Part shown: piece by piece, positions 1 to 6,820 of the stretch | Numbering within the stretch: the stretch's first letter is position 1 | How the letters are laid out: each line of letters starts with the position of its first letter | Assembly (NCBI GenBank): GCA_041987425.1 | Contig: JBHIWP010000276.1 | Coordinates: forward strand, 1 to 8,207 | From: Leptofilum sp041987425 | GTDB taxonomy: Bacteria > Chloroflexota > Anaerolineae > Promineifilales > Promineifilaceae | DNA length: 8,207 nucleotides | Direction of reading: 5' to 3' | Translations under genes and position numbers: made by a program | The notes under the pieces: model-generated | The model's input: only the letters and a program-made list of their open reading frames with translations | Told to the model about the DNA's origin: nothing | The model's database searches: none

Positions 1-95
1 TGAGTCTGCTCTCCCCCGGCGGCACCAGCTATGACGCGTTTCAAGACTTTGAGGAACGTGGGGAATTATTTCGGCAGTTGGTGCATGCGTTGTAA
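1..95 (+). CDS. murD: UDP-N-acetylmuramoylalanine--D-glutamate ligase, C-terminal end (partial)
   Basis: Reading from position 3, 30 codons precede a TAA stop at 93-95. The peptide begins SLLSPGGTSYDAFQDFEERG and ends FRQLVHAL. The pattern LLSP, then a short gap, D-x-F-x-x-F-E-E-R-G and F-x-x-L-V is the well-known C-terminus of MurD, the cytoplasmic ligase that adds D-glutamate to UDP-MurNAc-L-Ala. Only the tail of the C-terminal domain is present, so the catalytic residues cannot be checked. Its place directly before ftsW and murG fits the usual dcw order. The gene starts outside the window. Confidence 0.9.
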   Translation, partial: SLLSPGGTSYDAFQDFEERGELFRQLVHAL

Positions 96-151
96 ACGAT
101 AGATTGGTCTATTCTGCGAGAATGGATCGATCTTGCCCGATAGGATTTACT
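96..151 (+). other. murD-ftsW gap with small hairpins and the ftsW ribosome binding site
   Basis: This short gap holds two weak, overlapping inverted repeats: ATAGA (99-103) with TCTAT (108-112), and ATTCT (111-115) with AGAAT (119-123) around a three-base loop. They share bases and would be alternatives. Neither is followed by a T run, so neither looks like a terminator. AGGA at 142-145 lies 6 bases before the ATG at 152 and is a plausible Shine-Dalgarno site. No convincing promoter is visible. Confidence 0.4.
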
Positions 152-1378
152 ATGACAACAGTCAACATCGTTCGTAAAAGAAGCAACCGCGTGAACCCGG
201 TTTTGCGCTTCCGGTTTGATTACTGGCTGCTGCTGGCCATTGCCGGGCTGCTGGTGCTGGGAATGCTTATGGTGTACAGCACCACCTTTGATTACGGCCT
301 GCGCTTTCAAGATGACGCTACCTACTATTTTAGGCGGCAGTTTTTGGCCATGGGGCTGGGGCTTTTGGGCATGGTTGGCATCATGCAGTTCGATTATCAC
401 ATCCTGCGCCGCTTTTCGGTTCCGTTTTTGGGTGTCACGCTGCTGGGGCTTTTATTTGTACTGTTCTTTACGAGCGTGTCAGATCTGGGTGCCCAGCGCG
501 GACTGTACAACGATTCATACCAGCCATCTGAAATTGCCAAGCTGGCAATGATAATTTACATCTCTCACTGGCTCTCCAGCAAAGGCGACCGCATCAAGCT
601 GCTAACATATGGCCTGCTGCCATTTTCAGTTATTGTCGGGGTGGTCTGCGCGCTGATTGTGCGTCAACCAGATCTCGGCACCACGGCCCTGATTGCCCTG
701 GTAAGCTTTACGCTCTTTTTTGTGGCTGGGGCTGACTGGCGGCAGTTTACCGTGGCCGGTCTGTTGGGTGGCCTGGTCTTCCTCATTTTGATCAACACAC
801 TGCCCCATGCCCAGGCGCGCGTCGATGCCTACACGCAGGCTCTTTCTGATCCCAACCAGGCCAGTTGGCACGTACAGCAATCGCTGATTGCTCTGGGCCG
901 CGGTGGCCTATTTGGCGTGGGCTTAGGGGAAAGTACGCAAAAGTTTGGTCCGCTACCCTTTGCCCATACAGACGGTGTTTTTGCCATTCTGGGTGAGGAA
1001 TTGGGGCTGGCGGGCACGCTGCTGGTGGTTGGCCTTCTGGGCATGCTGGTGTGGCGCGGGCTGCGCACGGCCGTTCGTGCCCGGGATGGCTTCGGCTTTT
1101 TGCTGGCAATGGGCATTACCTGCTGGATCAGCTTCCAGGCGTTTATCAATATCGCGGTGATTACGGCCGTTATTCCCTTTACCGGCATTCCGCTGCCATT
1201 TTTGAGCTATGGCGGCACGTCTTTGTCCATCACCATGGTCGGGGCTGGCGTTCTGCTTAACGTCTCGCGTGATTCAGCGCTGCAAAAACGGCCGCAAACC
1301 AATGACGTGCGCGAGCGGCAGCAGCCAACAAGAAGAACCCGGCGGAGCAAACGGCCGTCGGCTACAGACAGGTTTTAA
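152..1378 (+). CDS. ftsW: SEDS-family septal peptidoglycan glycosyltransferase FtsW
   Basis: Predicted polytopic membrane protein of 408 residues that polymerises lipid II at the division septum together with a class B penicillin-binding protein. Visible SEDS signatures are QPSEIAKLA in the first half, QPDLGTT (Asp174), PFAHTDGVFAILGEELG (Asp274, the loop Asp associated with glycosyltransferase activity in this family) and GIPLPFLSYGGTS (about residues 345-357). Hydrophobic segments run from about residue 24 to 375. The tail after about residue 380 is short, very basic and probably cytoplasmic. The ATG at 152 is preferred because AGGA sits 6 bases upstream and the next residues lead straight into the family; an in-frame TTG at 104 and ATG at 122 would add 16 or 10 residues without a better site. 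FtsW rather than RodA is inferred from its position between murD and murG. The stop codon shares one base with the murG start. Confidence 0.93.
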   Translation: MTTVNIVRKRSNRVNPVLRFRFDYWLLLAIAGLLVLGMLMVYSTTFDYGLRFQDDATYYFRRQFLAMGLGLLGMVGIMQFDYHILRRFSVPFLGVTLLGLLFVLFFTSVSDLGAQRGLYNDSYQPSEIAKLAMIIYISHWLSSKGDRIKLLTYGLLPFSVIVGVVCALIVRQPDLGTTALIALVSFTLFFVAGADWRQFTVAGLLGGLVFLILINTLPHAQARVDAYTQALSDPNQASWHVQQSLIALGRGGLFGVGLGESTQKFGPLPFAHTDGVFAILGEELGLAGTLLVVGLLGMLVWRGLRTAVRARDGFGFLLAMGITCWISFQAFINIAVITAVIPFTGIPLPFLSYGGTSLSITMVGAGVLLNVSRDSALQKRPQTNDVRERQQPTRRTRRSKRPSATDRF

Positions 1379-2499
1379 TGATGCGTGTATTGGTTTGCGC
1401 TGGCGGCACTGGCGGCGGCATTTACCCCGCCCTGGCAGCCGTCACCGCATTACGCAACAAGGGTCTGCCCAACGAAAATATCTTGTGGGTAGGCACAAGG
1501 GGTGAAATGGAACAAACGTTAGTTCCCAGAGCAGGCATACGGCTAGAGACCATCACTGGTGGTGCGATTGCTGGCGTGCCCCTGCACCACAAGCTCATCA
1601 ACGGCAGCAAGCTCTTGCTCAGCATCGGCAAGGCACTGCGGCTGGTGCGCCGCTTTGGCCCTGACGTGATGTTTATGACTGGCGGCTACATGTCCTTTCC
1701 CTTCACCCTGGCCTGCCGCCTGCTGAGCGTGCCCATCGCCATCTACCTGCCCGATGTGGAACCGGGCCAGTCCATCCGCTTTGCCCTGCCCTATGCCCAA
1801 AAAGTAGGCGCCACCACTGAGGGCTCGGCCCAATATGTGCCTGCCGACAAGCTGGTCGTTACCGGCTATCCGGTGCGGCCAGAGCTGCGGGCCAAGGCGG
1901 ATTTGAGCCTGGAAGAGGCCCTGGCAGCCTTTGATTTACGGCCGGACCGCCCCACCCTCATGGTGTTTGGTGGCAGCCGGGGTGCGCAGGTGATCAACCG
2001 CGCGCTCATAAAAATCTTGCCTGAGCTGCTGCAATCAATGCAGATCATTCATATCAGCGGCACGTTTACCTGGGATGAAGTGGCGGTTAATGCCAAGAAG
2101 CTGCCCCAGGCGCTGCGCAAATTTTACCGGCCGTATCCCTATTTGCATGAAGAGATGGGGCACGCCTTCCGGGCGGCCGATTTGGTCGTGGCCCGCGCCG
2201 GGGCCAGCATGCTCGGCGAAATGCCTGCCTTTAGCCTGCCCTCAATTTTGGTGCCGCTCACCTGGGCCTGGCGCTACCAGAAGGTCAACGCCGATTATTT
2301 GTGCGAGCGGGGAACGGCCGTACAGCTTACTGACGAAACGTTAAACGAACAGCTCCTGCCAACCATCCAATCGTTAATGGCAGACCGCGACAAATTAGCC
2401 CAAATGAGCCAGGCCGCCCACGCCTTGGACATTGCCAATGGGGCCGAAAACCTGGCCGCGCTCATTGAAGATGTGGCTAAAAAGAGCGTGAAGGAGTGA
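1378..2499 (+). CDS. murG: MurG-like UDP-N-acetylglucosamine--undecaprenyl-pyrophosphoryl-MurNAc-pentapeptide transferase, divergent
   Basis: A GT-B fold glycosyltransferase of 373 residues, the usual MurG length, that adds GlcNAc to lipid I to make lipid II at the inner membrane face. The N-terminal glycine-rich loop reads CAGGTGGGIYPAL (residues 7-19), with Gly14 where most MurG proteins have the His of GGTGGH. Where the family usually shows HEQN, this protein has YLPDVEPG (123-130). The C-terminal nucleotide-sugar half is more typical: GGSRGAQ (198-204), Glu281 in GASMLGEMPAF, and YQKVNADYL around Gln301, corresponding to the conserved Q-x-x-NA region. The start is either the ATG at 1378, overlapping the ftsW stop as TAATG, or the adjacent ATG at 1381. 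A weak AGG at 1370-1372 is the only nearby ribosome binding site, so coupling to ftsW translation is likely. The assignment rests on the motifs plus operon position. Confidence 0.9.
   Translation: MMRVLVCAGGTGGGIYPALAAVTALRNKGLPNENILWVGTRGEMEQTLVPRAGIRLETITGGAIAGVPLHHKLINGSKLLLSIGKALRLVRRFGPDVMFMTGGYMSFPFTLACRLLSVPIAIYLPDVEPGQSIRFALPYAQKVGATTEGSAQYVPADKLVVTGYPVRPELRAKADLSLEEALAAFDLRPDRPTLMVFGGSRGAQVINRALIKILPELLQSMQIIHISGTFTWDEVAVNAKKLPQALRKFYRPYPYLHEEMGHAFRAADLVVARAGASMLGEMPAFSLPSILVPLTWAWRYQKVNADYLCERGTAVQLTDETLNEQLLPTIQSLMADRDKLAQMSQAAHALDIANGAENLAALIEDVAKKSVKE
2491..2496 (+). promoter_or_regulatory. Strong ribosome binding site for the CvpA-like gene
   Basis: AAGGAG lies inside the last codons of murG, 7 bases before the ATG at 2504. 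It is one of the two clearest Shine-Dalgarno sites in the window and fixes the start of the downstream gene. Confidence 0.8.
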
Positions 2500-2503
2500 G
2501 AAG

Positions 2504-3082
2504 ATGCTAAGTTTGGGCACCCTGTTTTGGTTAATGATTTTATTTTTTGCCATTATTGGTTCATTACGGGGCTGGACACGAGAAGTGATTGCCACTTCAG
2601 GACTAATTCTATCTTTATTTGCCATTAACCAGTTTGGCGGCCTGCTGCTCGGTTTTGCCCCAACCGGCGGCGCAATCCCGGTAGAGCGGCAGCGATTCTA
2701 CTATCTGGCAATCTTGCATCTGACAGTTGCCTTTTTTAGCTACCAGGGACCAGCGTTTGCCGGAACCCGGCTGGGAGAAAGGCTGCGGGTGCGCGATAAT
2801 TTTCAGGATAAATTGCTGGGGCTGATCATTGGCGCTCTGAACGGTTATTTGATTGTCGGTTCGCTCTGGTCATTTTTGGAGTATCGGGCGCAGCCCGGCA
2901 GTGGTTGGCTGCGGCTGCCGATAGGGGAACCGTATCCCTTCGATGTTACGGTACTCACCCGGCCAGACTTTGCCCTGGGGCTGGATTCATTAATGGGGCG
3001 GCTGCCGCTGCCGCTGCTGGCGCCCTATTTACCATTTTTGGTGGTGATTGTCTTCTTGTTTGTCATTATTGTGATGATTTAG
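2504..3082 (+). CDS. CvpA-like integral membrane protein
   Basis: A 192-residue, strongly hydrophobic protein with about five membrane segments: roughly 4-20, 28-50, 66-82, 103-124 and 171-192. The stretch GSLRGWTREVIATSGLILSL (19-38) matches the CvpA family pattern of a short RG-x-x-RE turn between the first two helices, and KLLGLIIGALNGYLIVGSLW (103-122) resembles the later CvpA helix. CvpA in Escherichia coli is linked to colicin V production and envelope maintenance, with no clear molecular function. The chain ends with its last helix and has no cytoplasmic tail. The start is set by AAGGAG 7 bases upstream. The gene lies 4 bases after murG and before murC, so it should be cotranscribed with lipid II synthesis genes. 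A role in envelope growth is inference from this position only. I do not recognise a gene symbol for it. Confidence 0.72.
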   Translation: MLSLGTLFWLMILFFAIIGSLRGWTREVIATSGLILSLFAINQFGGLLLGFAPTGGAIPVERQRFYYLAILHLTVAFFSYQGPAFAGTRLGERLRVRDNFQDKLLGLIIGALNGYLIVGSLWSFLEYRAQPGSGWLRLPIGEPYPFDVTVLTRPDFALGLDSLMGRLPLPLLAPYLPFLVVIVFLFVIIVMI

Positions 3083-3083
3083 C

Positions 3084-3107
3084 AGGGCAAAATTGTAGTT
3101 TTGTCCT
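3084..3107 (+). repeat. Hairpin just after the CvpA-like gene
   Basis: Bases 3084-3092 pair with 3099-3107 (AGGGCAAAA against TTTTGTCCT), nine pairs including one G-T, around a six-base loop. It begins two bases after the stop codon. A T run follows the loop only as part of the stem and none follows the stem, so it is not a typical intrinsic terminator; mRNA 3'-end protection or a pause site are possible. Confidence 0.5.
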
Positions 3108-3114
3108 ATAACCC

Positions 3115-3138
3115 GTCATTCGCTTTTGCGGGAATGAC
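3115..3138 (+). repeat. REP-like palindrome (GTCATTC...GAATGAC)
   Basis: GTCATTC (3115-3121) is the exact reverse complement of GAATGAC (3132-3138), with an inner GC-TTTT-GC that can close the loop and two unpaired G residues on the right side. This resembles the dispersed palindromes of the form GTCATTCCCGC...GCGGGAATGAC that occur between genes in many bacteria. It is probably one member of a genome-wide family, but only one copy is visible here. Confidence 0.5.
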
Positions 3139-3176
3139 AAGTGAGAAGTGTTGTGATTCAGGATTTATTTTTAGAG

Positions 3177-4601
3177 ATGAGTGATAAACCGTTTGCTTTG
3201 CAGCCAAATATGCACATTCATCTGATTGGCATCGGCGGATCGGGCATATCGGCGATCGCCCGGGTGCTGCTGGGGCGGGGCTTCGTGGTTTCTGGCTCTG
3301 ACCAGCAGACCAATGAGGTAACGGCCGCTTTGCAATCCGCCGGTGCGGCCGTTTACCAGGGCCATGATGCCGCACACATTGCTGGTGCAGATCTGGTCGT
3401 CATCTCCTCCGCCATCCCAGAAGAGAATCCAGAGCTAAAGGCCGCGCGCGAGGCGAAAATCCCGGTGATGAAGCGCTCTGAGTTCTTGGGCCACCTGATG
3501 GCCGACCGCATATGCATTGCCGTAGCTGGTACGCACGGCAAGACCACCACCACCGGCATATTGGCCCACATTCTCATGGAGGCAGAGCTAGACCCAACGG
3601 TGGTTGTTGGCGGCATTTTGCCCTCGCTGGGCAGCAACGGCCGTTTCGGTGAGGGCGACTACTTTGTGGTGGAAGCAGACGAATACGACAATATGTTCCT
3701 GGGTCTCAAGCCAGAGGTGGCTATCATCCTGAACATTGAGCACGATCATCCAGATATTTTCCCCAGCGTGGCGGACTATCAGCAGGCATTCGAACAGTTT
3801 GCCCGCCTGCTGCCCGAAGGGGGACATCTGGTGGCCTGTGCCTCTGACCCAGAAACGGAAGCCCTACTAGAAAAGCTGGACCTGCCCGGCGTGCAGGTGA
3901 GCACTTACGCCATCGGCACCGCCGAAGGGCAGCAGCCCAATGCCGACTATCTGGCGCTGGATTTGCGCCCCAACCAGCTGGGCGGCACGGACTTTCTGGT
4001 GGAAACCGAGGGGCAAATGATTGGCCTGGCCCGGCTGCGCCTGCCGGGTGAGCACAACGTGCTCAATGCCCTGGCAGCAATTATTGTGGCCACGGATCTG
4101 GGAATTGATTTCAACGTTATTCGGGCAGCGCTGGGCAGCTTTAGCGGCGTCAGCCGCCGTTTTGAGCTGATTGGCGAGGTGGCCAGCGTCACAATTGTTG
4201 ATGACTATGCGCATCACCCCACTGAAATCGAGATGACGCTGAAAGCCGCCCGGCAGCGCTACCCAGGGCGACGCATTTGGGCAGTGTGGCAGCCGCATAC
4301 GTTCAGCCGCACCAGATTGCTGATGGACAAATTTGCCACCTGCTTTGCTGAAGCAGATCGCGTGGTGGCGCTTGATATTTATCGCAGCCGAGAAAAAGAT
4401 TCATTAGGAATAGACACGTCGGTAGTGCTGGAAGCCATGAACCACCCTGCGGCTATTTACATCCCCGACCTGGATGATGCCGCACAATATATTTTGGACC
4501 GGGTACGGCCGCATGACGTGGTGCTTACCCTGGGCGCAGGCGATAGCAACAAGGTAGCCCAACAGATTTATGTGGGCATTCAACTGTGGAGTGATGCATG
4601 A
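3177..4601 (+). CDS. murC: UDP-N-acetylmuramate--L-alanine ligase MurC
   Basis: Cytoplasmic ATP-dependent ligase that adds L-alanine to UDP-MurNAc, 474 residues from the chosen start, a normal length. The N-terminal domain opens with MHIHLIGIGGSGISAIARVL (nucleotide-binding glycine loop). The ATP site is AGTHGKTTTTG, with Lys122 in the P-loop. Further family motifs are EADEYD (166-171), NIEHDHPD, GEHNVLNALAA, DDYAHHPTE (from Asp342), WQPHTFSRT and LTLGAGD near the end. HHPTE and QPHTFSRT distinguish MurC from MurD, MurE and MurF. The start is uncertain: ATG at 3177 gives MSDKPFALQ before the conserved block but has only a weak AGAG directly before it; GTG at 3141 would add 12 residues and begins right beside the upstream palindrome; ATG at 3210 would start at MHIHLIG. 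The stop overlaps the murB start by four bases (ATGA), implying translational coupling. Confidence 0.95.
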   Translation: MSDKPFALQPNMHIHLIGIGGSGISAIARVLLGRGFVVSGSDQQTNEVTAALQSAGAAVYQGHDAAHIAGADLVVISSAIPEENPELKAAREAKIPVMKRSEFLGHLMADRICIAVAGTHGKTTTTGILAHILMEAELDPTVVVGGILPSLGSNGRFGEGDYFVVEADEYDNMFLGLKPEVAIILNIEHDHPDIFPSVADYQQAFEQFARLLPEGGHLVACASDPETEALLEKLDLPGVQVSTYAIGTAEGQQPNADYLALDLRPNQLGGTDFLVETEGQMIGLARLRLPGEHNVLNALAAIIVATDLGIDFNVIRAALGSFSGVSRRFELIGEVASVTIVDDYAHHPTEIEMTLKAARQRYPGRRIWAVWQPHTFSRTRLLMDKFATCFAEADRVVALDIYRSREKDSLGIDTSVVLEAMNHPAAIYIPDLDDAAQYILDRVRPHDVVLTLGAGDSNKVAQQIYVGIQLWSDA

Positions 4602-5554
4602 ACGTGAGAACCTCTATTCGGGTATCAACTATACAAGAATTACAGGCAGCGTTTGGCGACCGGCTGAAGCTGGATGAGCCTTTGGCCCGGTACAGTTCGG
4701 CCCGCGTGGGCGGTCCCGCCCAGCTATTTTTGGTGGTGAATTCCGCAGCAGAGCTGGAAACGGCCGTCTCCATCGCCTATGAAAGACGGATACCCTACAC
4801 CTTGCTTGGCGGCGGCTCCAATATCCTCATTTCCGATCAGGGAATCGGTGGGCTGGTCATCATGAACCGGGCACGGGCGGTTAACTTTCGCCACACGGGG
4901 GCAAACGTTATCTGCACGGTGGAATCTGGCATGAATCTCTCTTCGCTGGCTCGCCAGTGCATTGGCAAAGGGCTGGGCGGCCTGGAGTGGGCCATTGGCG
5001 TGCCGGGTACGGTGGGTGGTGCAGTGGTAGGCAACTCCGGGGCACACGGCTCCGACATGAACAGCCAACTGCGCGCGGCCGTTATCTGGGAACCAGGTCG
5101 CGGCCAGCGCATTTACAGCAATAATGAGATGAACTACGGCTATCGCGAAAGCATATTCAAGCAAGAGCAAGGCCGGGAAATCTCTCGCCGCGTGGTGCTC
5201 AGCGCTGAGCTTGAGCTGACTCCCGAACCGGTTGACGTGCTAATGGGCCGCGCCGACGGCTTTACGGCCCATCGCAAGCAGACCCAGCCGGGCGGGGCCA
5301 CAGTCGGCTCCATGTTTAAAAACCCAGAAAATTACTATGCCGGCTACTTGATTGAGGCCGCCGGTCTAAAGGGGTTCCGCGTTGGGGGAGCCCATATTTC
5401 AGAAAAACACGCCAACTTTTTTGTGAACGAAGGCGACGCCACGGCCGAAGATATTCGCGCCCTCATCGCCGAAGCCTGGAACAGCGTGCGCGAGCAGTTT
5501 GGCGTAGAGCTGGAACTGGAAGTGGAGCTGGTTGGCGATTGGGGCTTTGGATAA
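4598..5554 (+). CDS. murB: UDP-N-acetylenolpyruvoylglucosamine reductase MurB
   Basis: Cytoplasmic FAD enzyme that reduces UDP-GlcNAc-enolpyruvate to UDP-MurNAc with NADPH, the step before MurC. It has 318 residues. FAD-binding signatures are ARVGGPAQLFL, LLGGGSNILISD (GGGSN at 71-75) and GVPGTVGGAVVGNSGAHG (from Gly134). GYRESIFK (Tyr182, Arg183), GSMFKNP with the expected catalytic Ser238, AHISEKHANFFVN, and a C-terminal acidic stretch ending ELELEVELVGDWG supply the substrate and proton-relay elements. The GYRxS and GSxFKNP form and the short length fit type II MurB, as in Gram-positives. The ATG at 4598 sits in an ATGA overlap with murC and leads into a sensible N-terminus; no independent strong ribosome binding site is needed if translation is coupled. 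Confidence 0.96.
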   Translation: MNVRTSIRVSTIQELQAAFGDRLKLDEPLARYSSARVGGPAQLFLVVNSAAELETAVSIAYERRIPYTLLGGGSNILISDQGIGGLVIMNRARAVNFRHTGANVICTVESGMNLSSLARQCIGKGLGGLEWAIGVPGTVGGAVVGNSGAHGSDMNSQLRAAVIWEPGRGQRIYSNNEMNYGYRESIFKQEQGREISRRVVLSAELELTPEPVDVLMGRADGFTAHRKQTQPGGATVGSMFKNPENYYAGYLIEAAGLKGFRVGGAHISEKHANFFVNEGDATAEDIRALIAEAWNSVREQFGVELELEVELVGDWGFG

Positions 5555-5638
5555 TTGTGAATGGTGAATAATTAATTGTGAATGGTTAATGACAACTCTC
5601 CTTCACAATTCTCAATTCACAATTCTCAATTCATAATT
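5553..5638 (+). repeat. Self-complementary short-word array between murB and ddl
   Basis: AATTGTGAAT occurs at 5553-5562 and again at 5574-5583, 21 bases apart. The other side carries the reverse-complement word three times at an exact 14-base period: TTCACAATT at 5602 and 5616 and TTCATAATT at 5630, each preceded by CTC or similar. Bases 5574-5582 pair perfectly with 5602-5610 around a 19-base loop, and 5553-5568 pair with 5623-5638 at 13 of 16 positions. The array begins within the murB stop codon and ends four bases before the ddl ATG, filling the whole gap. It is much richer in A and T than the genes. No Shine-Dalgarno site for ddl is visible in it. Confidence 0.75.
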
Positions 5639-5642
5639 TTTT

Positions 5643-6755
5643 ATGACCAAGAACGGAATAAAGAAGCTCAAGGTTGGTGTCATTTTCGGCGGTCGGTCGG
5701 GCGAACATGAAGTGTCGCTCAATTCGGCCCAGTCGGTGATGCGCGCCCTGAACCCGGACAGGTACGAGGTGATTCCGATCGGCATCGACAAGAACGGCCG
5801 TTGGCTCACCGGCGATGTCGTGGGTACACTGACCGAAGGCAAAACCACCAGCCGCCCCGCCACCCTGCTGCCAGATCCCAAAGCGACGGGCTTGATGCAG
5901 TTAGACGAAGGCGAACGCGTGGGCTTAACGGCCGTTTCTCAGCTAGACGTTATTTTCCCAGTGCTGCACGGCCCCTATGGCGAAGACGGCACGGTGCAAG
6001 GACTGCTGGAGCTGGCTAACCTGCCCTACGTGGGGGCTGGCGTGGTGGGCTCGGCCGTGGGCATGGACAAAGCCATCTTCAAGCAAGTGATGACGGCCAG
6101 CGGCTTGCCTGTACTGCCCTGGCTGCTGGTACAAAGTAAAGATTGGCGGCAACGGCCGTATGATGTCATTGCTGAAATTGAAGCAATCCTTGTCTATCCC
6201 GTCTTCACCAAGCCAGCCAATCTGGGTTCCAGCGTAGGCATCAGTAAATGCCGTGGCCGTGACGAGCTGCACGCCGGGCTGGAAGAGGCCGCCCGCTATG
6301 ACCGCCGTATTGTGGTGGAACAGGGTGCCACCGTGCGCGAGCTGGAGGTATCGGTGTTGGGCAACGATGAGCCTGTTGCCAGCGTTGTGGGAGAAGTGCG
6401 CCCGCGCCGCGACTTCTATGATTACGTTGCCAAGTATGTCAGTGATGATTCTGAGCTAATTATTCCGGCTGACTTAACAGACGCCCAAAGTGATGAAGTA
6501 CGCCGCCTCGCTGTTCAGGCGTACAAGGCGATTGATTGTGCTGGACTGGGCCGGGTGGATTTGTTGCTGGACGTGGAGAACGGCCGTTTTTACCTGAACG
6601 AGATCAACACCATTCCCGGCTTCACGCGCATCTCTATGTATCCCAAGCTGTGGGAAGCCAGCGGCCTGCCCTACAGCCAGCTGCTGGATAAGTTAATTGA
6701 CCTGGCCATCGAAAGACATGAAGAGAAAGGACGGCTGAAAACAACCAGGGAGTAA
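5643..6755 (+). CDS. ddl: D-alanine--D-alanine ligase
   Basis: ATP-grasp ligase of 370 residues that makes the D-Ala-D-Ala dipeptide used by MurF. The N-terminus shows KVGVIFGGRSGEHEVSLNSA, with Glu21 matching the substrate-positioning Glu15 of E. coli DdlB. PVLHGPYGEDGTVQGLLE, PYVGAGVVGSAVGMDK, FTKPANLGSSVGISK, GATVRELEVSVLG and FYLNEINTIPGFT (Glu320 and Asn322, metal ligand region) follow in the family order. The omega-loop reads RRDFYDYVAKYVSDDS; the KY pair (Lys264, Tyr265) is the D-Ala-D-Ala type, so ordinary pentapeptide ending in D-Ala rather than D-lactate is expected. The ATG at 5643 gives nine residues before the conserved strand. No recognisable ribosome binding site lies before it, only the AT-rich word array, which is unusual next to its neighbours. 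It is placed between murB and ftsQ, similar to ddlB in E. coli. Confidence 0.95.
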   Translation: MTKNGIKKLKVGVIFGGRSGEHEVSLNSAQSVMRALNPDRYEVIPIGIDKNGRWLTGDVVGTLTEGKTTSRPATLLPDPKATGLMQLDEGERVGLTAVSQLDVIFPVLHGPYGEDGTVQGLLELANLPYVGAGVVGSAVGMDKAIFKQVMTASGLPVLPWLLVQSKDWRQRPYDVIAEIEAILVYPVFTKPANLGSSVGISKCRGRDELHAGLEEAARYDRRIVVEQGATVRELEVSVLGNDEPVASVVGEVRPRRDFYDYVAKYVSDDSELIIPADLTDAQSDEVRRLAVQAYKAIDCAGLGRVDLLLDVENGRFYLNEINTIPGFTRISMYPKLWEASGLPYSQLLDKLIDLAIERHEEKGRLKTTRE

Positions 6756-6761
6756 TTACCT

Positions 6762-6804
6762 GATTACTTAATTACGCGGTCTGCAATTGGGTAATTAAGT
6801 AATT
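6762..6804 (+). repeat. Long AT-rich inverted repeat between ddl and ftsQ
   Basis: GATTACTTAATTAC (6762-6775) is the reverse complement of GTAATTAAGTAATT (6791-6804) except for one terminal G-T pair, giving 13 perfect pairs plus a wobble around a 15-base loop. The word GCAATT occurs in the loop (6783) and twice after the stem (6807 and 6815), the last copy abutting the ftsQ ATG. No T run follows the stem in a terminator-like arrangement. The design recalls the murB-ddl gap, with different words. Confidence 0.75.
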
Positions 6805-6820
6805 GTGCAATTGAGCAATT

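Noticed and set aside
104..151. Upstream extension of ftsW from TTG at 104 or ATG at 122
   Set aside because: The added residues do not resemble the family, TTG is a weaker start, and AGGA sits at a good distance before the ATG at 152.
3099..3112. TATAAC at 3107-3112 as a -10 promoter box for murC
   Set aside because: No acceptable -35 element lies at the right distance, and the bases overlap the hairpin.
3084..3138. Hairpins before murC as an intrinsic terminator
   Set aside because: Neither stem is followed by a T run and the same-strand operon continues.
3141..3176. GTG start for murC at 3141
   Set aside because: It begins right beside the palindrome and adds 12 residues not expected in MurC; kept as an alternative because the ATG at 3177 also lacks a good ribosome binding site.
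3867..4298. Reverse-strand open frame of 143 codons over murC
   Set aside because: It is antisense to conserved murC motifs and its translation is rich in His, Gln and Asn with no recognisable domain.
4724..5170. Reverse-strand open frame of 148 codons over murB
   Set aside because: It lies opposite a well-supported murB, and its translation shows no family motif; it is a by-product of codon bias.
5553..5638. Repeats before ddl as a CRISPR array
   Set aside because: The units are about 10 to 14 bases with no distinct spacers and occur in both orientations, unlike CRISPR repeats.
6411..6445. Possible D-lactate-type (vancomycin resistance) ligase
   Set aside because: The omega-loop has FYDYVAKY with Tyr265, the D-Ala-D-Ala type, and the gene lies within the core wall cluster.
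6762..6804. Stem before ftsQ as an intrinsic terminator
   Set aside because: The stem is AT-rich and followed by GTGCAATTG rather than a T tract.
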